From JAFKKS01 sp039808325 (GTDB lineage Bacteria; Pseudomonadota; Alphaproteobacteria; Rhizobiales; Xanthobacteraceae), in contig JBDHSU010000131.1 in NCBI GenBank assembly GCA_039808325.1, positions 1 through 11,011 on the forward strand: DNA of 11,011 bases. Direction: 5' to 3'. Shown here one piece after another: positions 6,461 to 11,011 of the stretch. A model generated the notes under the pieces. The model was not told the DNA's origin. It saw nothing but the letters and a program-made list of their open reading frames with translations, and searched no databases. The position numbers and the translations under genes are program-made. Within the stretch, counting starts at the first letter, position 1. Every line of letters begins with the position of its first letter.

Positions 6461-7420
6461 ATGGGCGCGATTTTGGGCGATGGCAACTTCCGCTACGAAG
6501 TAGTGGATTCATGGGCTCAGCTTCCGCCCGGCATGACCTGCGGTGACGTCGGCGGCATCGGCATCGACCGGCACGACAATGTCTACGTGTTCAATCGCGG
6601 GCCGCATCCCATGCTGGTCTTCGATCGCGACGGCAAGTTTCTTCGCACCTGGGGCGAAGGCATGTTCCCGCGCGCGCACGGCGTTCACATGGGGCCGGAC
6701 GACACGATCTATCTCACCGACGACGGCGACCACACCGTGCGCAAATGCACGCTGGACGGAAAGGTCCTGCTGACGATCGGCATCCCCGGACGTCCGTCGA
6801 AATTCATGGGCGGCGAGCCCTTCAATCGCTGCACGCACACGACCTTGTCGCCGCGCGGCGACATCTACGTCACCGACGGATACGGCAACGCCAGAATTCA
6901 CAAGTTCTCCCCGGACGGGAAATTGCTGAAGTCCTGGGGCGACTTCGGCAGCGACCCGGGCGAGTTCAACATCGTTCACAACATCTGCTCGGACGCCGAC
7001 GGATGGCTCTACGTCGCGGACCGCGAGAACCATCGCGTTCAGGTGTTCGACGGCGAGGGCAAATACGAAACCCAGTGGAACTTCCTGCATCGCCCCTGCG
7101 GACTCTGCATGAGCCAGAGCGCTCAGCCGTTCTGCTACGTGGGCGAGCTTGGCCCGCCGCTGCCGATCAACCGCGACTTTCCCAATCTCGGGCCGCGCGT
7201 GAGCATCACCGACATCAAGGGGAACGTCCTGGCGCGGCTCGGCCGCAAGCCCGCCGGCGAGGCGGACGGACAATTCGTCGCGCCGCACGGCATGGCGGTC
7301 GATTCCCGCGGCGACATCTATGTCGGCGAAGTGGCGAATACCTATTGGCCGCAAGCCTTCCCCGACCGCAAGCCGGCGGCGCCGCTTCGCACGCTGCAGA
7401 AGCTGCGCAAAGTCGCCTGA
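6461..7420 (+). CDS. NHL-repeat beta-propeller protein, peptidyl-alpha-hydroxyglycine alpha-amidating lyase (PAL)-like
   Basis: The 319-residue protein is built from NHL-type repeats such as GIDRHDNVYVFNRG (34-47), GPDDTIYLTDDGDHTVRK (78-95), SPRGDIYVTDGYGNARIHKF (130-149), ADGWLYVADRENHRVQVF (179-196) and VDSRGDIYVGEV (280-291). It matches the lyase half of peptidylglycine alpha-amidating monooxygenase. The lyase residues appear in place: Arg46 in VFNRG, Tyr141 in DGYGNARI, and three histidines for metal at 73 (RAHGV), 173 (IVHNI) and 276 (APHGM). PAL splits hydroxyglycine-extended peptides into an amide and glyoxylate. No signal peptide is seen and no copper monooxygenase domain is present, so the bacterial substrate is unknown. 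GGAG lies 7 bases before the ATG. A strong terminator follows. Confidence 0.85.
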   Translation: MGAILGDGNFRYEVVDSWAQLPPGMTCGDVGGIGIDRHDNVYVFNRGPHPMLVFDRDGKFLRTWGEGMFPRAHGVHMGPDDTIYLTDDGDHTVRKCTLDGKVLLTIGIPGRPSKFMGGEPFNRCTHTTLSPRGDIYVTDGYGNARIHKFSPDGKLLKSWGDFGSDPGEFNIVHNICSDADGWLYVADRENHRVQVFDGEGKYETQWNFLHRPCGLCMSQSAQPFCYVGELGPPLPINRDFPNLGPRVSITDIKGNVLARLGRKPAGEADGQFVAPHGMAVDSRGDIYVGEVANTYWPQAFPDRKPAAPLRTLQKLRKVA

Positions 7421-7433
7421 CCCGAGGCAATCC

Positions 7434-7460
7434 TGCGGCGGCCGAAAGGCCGCCGCATTT
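7434..7460 (+). terminator. Strong hairpin terminator after the PAL-like gene
   Basis: A perfect 10-bp stem, TGCGGCGGCC paired with GGCCGCCGCA, closes a GAAA tetraloop (7444-7447). It is followed by TTT and begins 14 bases after the stop codon. The U-run is short, but the stem is very stable. It separates the PAL-like gene from the DedA-type gene. Confidence 0.7.
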
Positions 7461-7499
7461 CCCGGCGCACGGGCACGATGGACAAGCGCCCTCGCGCCC

Positions 7500-7505
7500 G
7501 ATAAT
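7500..7505 (+). promoter_or_regulatory. Candidate -10 element for a leaderless DedA-type transcript
   Basis: GATAAT (five of six bases of TATAAT) ends 9 bases before the ATG at 7515, so transcription would begin about 7512 and leave only some 3 bases of leader. The -35 region (around 7477-7482, GATGGA) is poor. The position just after a terminator and the lack of any ribosome site before this ATG support it. Confidence 0.4.
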
Positions 7506-7514
7506 CACACCACG

Positions 7515-8096
7515 ATGCTGCGACGCCTTTATGACTGGTGCATCGCCGCGGCGGATCGTCGATCTGCGTCCTGGGCCCTGGGCGCGGTTTCTTTCGCGGA
7601 AAGCTCCTTCTTTCCCATCCCGCCGGACGTGATGCTGATTCCGATGGCGCTGGCGCGCCCGGACAAGGCGTATTTCTATGCCGCGCTGTGCACGGTGACA
7701 TCGGTTGTCGGCGGCCTGCTCGGCTATCTCATCGGCGCGCTGCTTTACGATTCCATCGGCGCCTGGGTCATCCATCTCTACGGCTACGCCGACAAGGTCG
7801 AGGCCTTCCGCGCGGCCTATGCGCAATACGGCGCCTGGATCATCCTGCTCAAGGGCCTCACCCCGATCCCCTACAAGCTGGTGACGATCACCTCCGGTTT
7901 CGCCGGCTACAATATTTTTCTCTTCGTCCTGTTCTCCGCCATCACCCGTGCCGCACGCTTCTTCATCGTCGCATTCCTGCTGCATCGCTACGGCGCGCAG
8001 GCGCGCGAGATCATCGAGAAACGGCTCGGCTTCTGGGCTGCGGCGGTGGCGATCGGCATCGTCGCCGGCTTCGTCATCCTCACCCGCGTGATCTGA
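7515..8096 (+). CDS. YqaA/DedA-type inner-membrane protein (SNARE-associated/VTT fold)
   Basis: The 193-residue membrane protein has hydrophobic segments near 18-48, 54-82, 106-140, 141-157 and 172-191. Family marks are the re-entrant segment FAESSFFPIPPDVMLIPMAL (27-46) with Glu29 and the PxPP turn, and KGLTPIPYKLVTITSG (113-128), the YqaA counterpart of the DedA arginine-rich loop, here with lysines at 113 and 121. DedA-superfamily proteins flip or transport lipids and support membrane homeostasis; the YqaA branch is little studied. The open frame extends upstream into the PAL gene, but MLRRLYDW is the typical start of this branch. There is no Shine-Dalgarno sequence before it; a -10-like GATAAT sits just upstream. 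Function in this organism is not deducible. Confidence 0.85.
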   Translation: MLRRLYDWCIAAADRRSASWALGAVSFAESSFFPIPPDVMLIPMALARPDKAYFYAALCTVTSVVGGLLGYLIGALLYDSIGAWVIHLYGYADKVEAFRAAYAQYGAWIILLKGLTPIPYKLVTITSGFAGYNIFLFVLFSAITRAARFFIVAFLLHRYGAQAREIIEKRLGFWAAAVAIGIVAGFVILTRVI

Positions 8097-8199
8097 CGCG
8101 GCGTCCGGCCCGCGGCGCAACGCCCGACGGTTCCGATGTCGGCGCTTGAACCCCGGCGCCGCATGACCCATTGTGTGAAAACAACGTCTGGGGGAAACG

Positions 8200-9195
8200 A
8201 TGTTCAAATCGGGATTGATCGGCGCGGTCGCGCTCAGCCTTTTCGCGGTCGGCGCCGCGCGTGCGGAAGTCGGCGAAGTCGTCATCGCACAGCAGTACGG
8301 GGTCTCGTTCATCCCGCTGATGGTGATGGAGCGTGACCAGATCCTGGAGAAGCACGCCAAGGCCGCCGGCGTCACCGTAACCGTCAATTGGGCGAAGGTG
8401 GCCGGCCCGAGCGTGATGAACGACGGGCTTCTCTCCAACACCATTCATTTCGCGGCGCAGGGCGCGCCGTCGCTGATCACGCTGTGGGACAAGACGCACG
8501 GCAAGATCAAAGGCGTCGCCGCGATGACGACCTATCCGCTCTACCTCGTCACCCGCAATCCGAAAGTGCAGTCGATCAAGGACTTCGGCCCGGACGACAA
8601 GATCGCGGTGCCGTCCGTGAAGATCTCGACGCAGGCGATCATGCTGCAGATGGCGGCGGCGGAGGCTTTCGGGCAGGAGAACTACACCAAGCTCGACGAC
8701 CTCACGATCTCGCTCTCACATCCTGATGCCGCCATGGCGCTCACCAACAATACGGCCGGCGTCAACGCCCACTTTGCGACGTCGCCGTTCTATGAGCAGA
8801 TCATCAAGCTGCCCGGCGCGCATCTCATCACCACCAGCTACAAGATCCTCGGCGGCCCCGGAACGGCCATCGTGATGACGGCGAGCGCTCAGTTCCGGGA
8901 AGCCAACCCCAAGGTGTTCAAGGCATTCATCGACGCGCTGGGCGAGGCGATCGACGTCACCAACAAGGACAAGCGCGCCGCCGCGCAGCTCTACCTGAAG
9001 GTCGCCAACGACCGGAAGAGCACGGTCGACGAGATCGTCGCCATGATCAGCGACAAGGACTACGCCTACACGCTACAGCCGCAGAAGGTGTTCAAGACCG
9101 CGCTGTTCATGGCGAAGATCGGCTCGATCAAGCAGACGCCGAAAGCGCTTTCGGATATGTTCTTCCCCGAAGGCGCCAATCTCGGCGGCGATTGA
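8200..9195 (+). CDS. ABC-type (NitT/TauT-like) periplasmic substrate-binding protein
   Basis: The 331-residue protein starts with a standard signal peptide (MFKSGLIGAVALSLFAVGAA, then RA; cleavage after Ala22), so the mature protein is periplasmic. The rest resembles binding proteins for nitrate, sulfonates, taurine and thiamine precursors (NMT1/THI5-like). The segments are IAQQYGVSFIPLMVMERDQ (29-47), NDGLLSNTIHFAAQG (74-88), YLVTRNPKVQSIKDFG (115-130), KIAVPSVKISTQAIMLQMAA (134-153), NAHFATSPFYEQ (189-200) and TSYKILGGPGTAIVMTAS (212-229). No lipobox cysteine is present. GGGGGA is a good ribosome site 4-5 bases before the ATG. The stop is 6 bases before the AtuA-family ATG, but no permease or ATPase gene lies in the window. 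The ligand is unknown. Confidence 0.9.
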   Translation: MFKSGLIGAVALSLFAVGAARAEVGEVVIAQQYGVSFIPLMVMERDQILEKHAKAAGVTVTVNWAKVAGPSVMNDGLLSNTIHFAAQGAPSLITLWDKTHGKIKGVAAMTTYPLYLVTRNPKVQSIKDFGPDDKIAVPSVKISTQAIMLQMAAAEAFGQENYTKLDDLTISLSHPDAAMALTNNTAGVNAHFATSPFYEQIIKLPGAHLITTSYKILGGPGTAIVMTASAQFREANPKVFKAFIDALGEAIDVTNKDKRAAAQLYLKVANDRKSTVDEIVAMISDKDYAYTLQPQKVFKTALFMAKIGSIKQTPKALSDMFFPEGANLGGD

Positions 9196-9201
9196 TCGCG
9201 C

Positions 9202-10524
9202 ATGAAAGACACGCTTCGCATCGGCGGCGGCGCCGGTTTCGCCGGCGACCGTTTGGAGCCGGCCCTCGTTCTCGCCGAGCATGGCAAGCTCGATTATCTC
9301 GGGCTCGAATGTCTTGGCGAGCGTACCGTCGCGCTCGCGCAGATGCGCAGGCTGCGCGACCCGGAGGCCGGCTACGATTCGCTGCTCGAGCGGCGGATGG
9401 ATGGCCTCCTTCCGCTGATCGTGCGCAACAGGATTCGCGTCGTGACCAATATGGGCGCCGCGAATCCGGCGGCCGGCGCGAAGCGCGTCGCCGAAATGGC
9501 GAAGCGCAAAGGTCTGCGCATCAAGGTGGCGGCGATCGTCGGTGACGATCTCATCGACACGATCGACCGCAACCTCCCGACGATGGAAAGCGGCACGCCG
9601 CTGCGCGACGTCGGAACGCTCTTCTCCGCCAACGCCTATATCGGCATCGATGCCATCCTGCCGGCGCTGGAGGCGGGCGCCGACGTGATCGTCACCGGGC
9701 GCGCCGCCGATCCGTCGCTGTTCCTGGCGCCGCTCGTGCACCACTTCGGCTGGAAGCGTGACGATGTCGACCGGCTCGCCCGCGGCACCGTCGTCGGGCA
9801 CCTCCTCGAATGCGCTGGACAACTCACCGGCGGCTACTTCGCCGACCCCGGCAAGAAGGACGTGCCGGGCATGGCAAGCCTCGGCTTTCCCTTCGCCGAT
9901 GTCGACGCCGACGGCAACGCGCGCTTCAGCAAGGTCGCTGGCACCGGCGGGATCGTCACGCGCGCCACGGCGACCGAGCAGCTTCTCTACGAGGTCGTCG
10001 ATCCGCACGGCTATCTCACGCCCGACGTGACGGCGGACTTCTCAACGGCGACGCTCGAGGACCTCGGCAACGACACCGTCGCCGTTTCGGGCGCGCGCGG
10101 CCGCCCGCGCCCGCAGAAGCTCAAGGTCAGCGTCGGCTATCGCGCCGGCTTTCTCGGCGAGGGTGAGATCGGCTACGCCGGCCGCAACTGCGTCGAACGC
10201 GCACGCCTCGGCGGCGAGATCATCCGCGAGCGGCTCGCCAACCGGCTGCAGGAAATTCGTGTCGACATCATCGGCGTGACGTCGCTGCATAAGAGCGCGC
10301 TCTCCGAGGACACGCAGCCTTACGAGGTGCGCCTGCGGGTCGCCGGCCGCTCGCCCGACGAGAAGACGGCGCAGCTTGTCGGCGAAGAGGTCGAAGCATT
10401 GTTCACCAACGGTCCGGCGGGCGGCGGCGGCGTGCGCAAATCCACGGTCGAGCAGATCGGCATCGTCTCCTGCCTCGTTCCGCGCGGCGAGGTAAAGACG
10501 TCGGTGGAGATCTACGATGCGTGA
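9202..10524 (+). CDS. AtuA-family protein (acyclic terpene utilization; former DUF1446), core domain
   Basis: The 440-residue protein carries the AtuA core: RIGGGAGFAGDR (6-17), VTNMGAANP (81-89), VTGRAADPSLFLAPL (164-178), GHLLECAGQLTGGYFADPG (199-217), GTGGIVTRATATEQLLYEV (247-265) and DPHGYLTPDV (267-276). AtuA is needed for growth of pseudomonads on citronellol and related acyclic terpenes, but its biochemical step is unsettled and homologues occur in many non-terpene settings. The C-terminal ferredoxin-like domain found at the end of longer AtuA proteins is absent here and is encoded by the next gene, 9 bases downstream. It starts 6 bases after the binding-protein stop, so the three are surely one transcript. 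Cytoplasmic; no signal peptide. Confidence 0.9.
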   Translation: MKDTLRIGGGAGFAGDRLEPALVLAEHGKLDYLGLECLGERTVALAQMRRLRDPEAGYDSLLERRMDGLLPLIVRNRIRVVTNMGAANPAAGAKRVAEMAKRKGLRIKVAAIVGDDLIDTIDRNLPTMESGTPLRDVGTLFSANAYIGIDAILPALEAGADVIVTGRAADPSLFLAPLVHHFGWKRDDVDRLARGTVVGHLLECAGQLTGGYFADPGKKDVPGMASLGFPFADVDADGNARFSKVAGTGGIVTRATATEQLLYEVVDPHGYLTPDVTADFSTATLEDLGNDTVAVSGARGRPRPQKLKVSVGYRAGFLGEGEIGYAGRNCVERARLGGEIIRERLANRLQEIRVDIIGVTSLHKSALSEDTQPYEVRLRVAGRSPDEKTAQLVGEEVEALFTNGPAGGGGVRKSTVEQIGIVSCLVPRGEVKTSVEIYDA

Positions 10525-10533
10525 CGAGCACAA

Positions 10534-10869
10534 ATGAAACGCAAGCTCTACGACCTCGCGCATTGCCGCGCCGGCGACAAGACCGATACGACGATCCTGT
10601 CCGTCATCGCCTATCGCCCGGAGGACTACGCGCTGCTCGAATCGCAGGTGACGGTCGGCGCGCTCAAGCGCCACATGGCCGGCATCATCCATGGCGACAT
10701 CAAGCGCTTCGAACTGCCAAACCTCTATGCCCTTCAGTTCGTCGGCGAGCAGGCGCTCGACGGCGGCGTCACCGTGTCGCTCGGCCTCGACGCGCACGGC
10801 AAATCGCTGAGCGCCGCCGTGCTCGAACTCGAAATCGACGACGGCGCTCCGACCGTTGACGCGCGGTAA
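10534..10869 (+). CDS. AtuA C-terminal ferredoxin-like domain protein (separate gene)
   Basis: This 111-residue protein matches the small alpha/beta domain that ends long AtuA proteins. Seen are LYDLAHCRAGDKTDTTILSV (5-24) with the RxGDKxD core, RHMAGIIHGDIKRFELPNLY (46-65) and GGVTVSLGLDAHGKSLSAAV (77-96). Despite the domain name there is no Cys-rich iron-sulfur motif (a single cysteine, Cys11), so no cluster should be expected. With the gene before it, it reconstitutes a full AtuA in two chains. A weak GACGAG precedes the ATG, and coupling to the upstream stop, 9 bases before, probably drives translation. No downstream gene on this strand follows within the window. Confidence 0.83.
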   Translation: MKRKLYDLAHCRAGDKTDTTILSVIAYRPEDYALLESQVTVGALKRHMAGIIHGDIKRFELPNLYALQFVGEQALDGGVTVSLGLDAHGKSLSAAVLELEIDDGAPTVDAR

Positions 10870-10958
10870 CGCACGGATCACGTCTTGGCGAGATGCCCAC
10901 CCCGGTCGCGCAGGCGGGCCCACCCCGCGCACCCGATAATTCTGCAAATGGAAGGGAT

Positions 10959-11011
10959 TGGTGCCCCTGGCCGGAGTCGAACCAGCACTCCTTGCGGAAC
11001 TCGATTTTGAG
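10959..11011 (-). tRNA. tRNA-Leu (anticodon CAA), 3' half only, cut by window edge
   Basis: Read on the minus strand, the sequence gives the anticodon loop CTCAAAA (11011-11005; anticodon CAA at 11009-11007) and the 3' anticodon stem TCGAG. A 13-base variable arm follows, able to form TTCC/GGAG around a GCAA loop. Then come the T-arm GCTGG-TTCGACT-CCGGC, the acceptor strand CAGGGGC, discriminator A and an encoded CCA. The long variable arm is what class II leucine tRNAs have, in agreement with the anticodon. The 5' half with the D-arm lies beyond the window. Confidence 0.93.

Noticed and set aside
8140..8161. CGGCGC/GCGCCG inverted repeat upstream of the binding-protein gene
   Set aside because: The 10-base loop and GC-only stem, with no T-run, make it uninformative in this sequence context.
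7215..8444. 409-codon minus-strand open frame across the PAL, DedA and binding-protein genes
   Set aside because: It covers three convincing genes and a terminator; its composition is typical of an antisense frame in high-GC DNA.
10914..10928. Hairpin GCGGG-N5-CCCGC between the AtuA domain gene and the tRNA
   Set aside because: Only five base pairs and no T-run on either strand, so it is not supported as a terminator.
10948..11010. Tiny open frame (starting MEGIGAPGRSRTS) preceded by GATAAT
   Set aside because: It is the antisense of the tRNA-Leu gene, a well-known source of false small proteins.

Overview
The window looks like chromosomal DNA of a high-GC alphaproteobacterium, most likely in the Hyphomicrobiales (Bradyrhizobium/Xanthobacteraceae-like). 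The evidence is the wording of EtfB, the cob(I)alamin adenosyltransferase next to a 'twin transmembrane' HIG1-like protein, and the long NitT/TauT-type binding protein. The genus is inferred, not proven. All coding sequences appear intact except those cut by the window ends. I see no insertion sequence, phage gene or CRISPR array.

Left block (1-3657, minus strand), in transcription order: a 64-aa HIG1/twin-TM membrane protein, a PagL-like acyloxyacyl hydrolase (outer-membrane lipid A deacylase type), a PduO-type cob(I)alamin adenosyltransferase, a rhomboid serine protease, then etfB and etfA (etfA leaves the window at its 3' part). etfB and etfA overlap by one base. A consensus -35 (TTGACA) lies just upstream of etfB, so the ETF pair may have its own promoter. 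The theme is respiratory electron transfer, cofactor supply and the cell envelope.

Middle block (3778-5452): a plus-strand PLP enzyme of the Cys/Met (trans-sulfuration) family, then a stand-alone HisE-like phosphoribosyl-ATP pyrophosphatase with a -10-like box almost touching its ATG. Both converge on the next gene.

Right block (5453-10869): a minus-strand NAD(P)-binding beta-hydroxyacid-dehydrogenase-like protein with a DUF1932-type C-terminus. It is divergent from a plus-strand NHL-repeat protein that keeps the active-site pattern of peptidyl-alpha-hydroxyglycine alpha-amidating lyase (PAL). A strong hairpin terminator follows. Next are a YqaA/DedA-type membrane protein with a possibly leaderless start, and a tight three-gene unit: a secreted ABC-type substrate-binding protein, an AtuA-family protein (formerly DUF1446) and a separate small protein matching the AtuA C-terminal ferredoxin-like domain. 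This unit probably captures and breaks down an organic acid or acyl compound, but its substrate cannot be read from sequence.

Right edge: the 3' half of a minus-strand tRNA-Leu (anticodon CAA) with encoded CCA. The most interesting items are the bacterial PAL-like lyase facing a dehydrogenase, the split AtuA module coupled to an orphan binding protein, and the possible leaderless starts. None is clearly a wholly new system.
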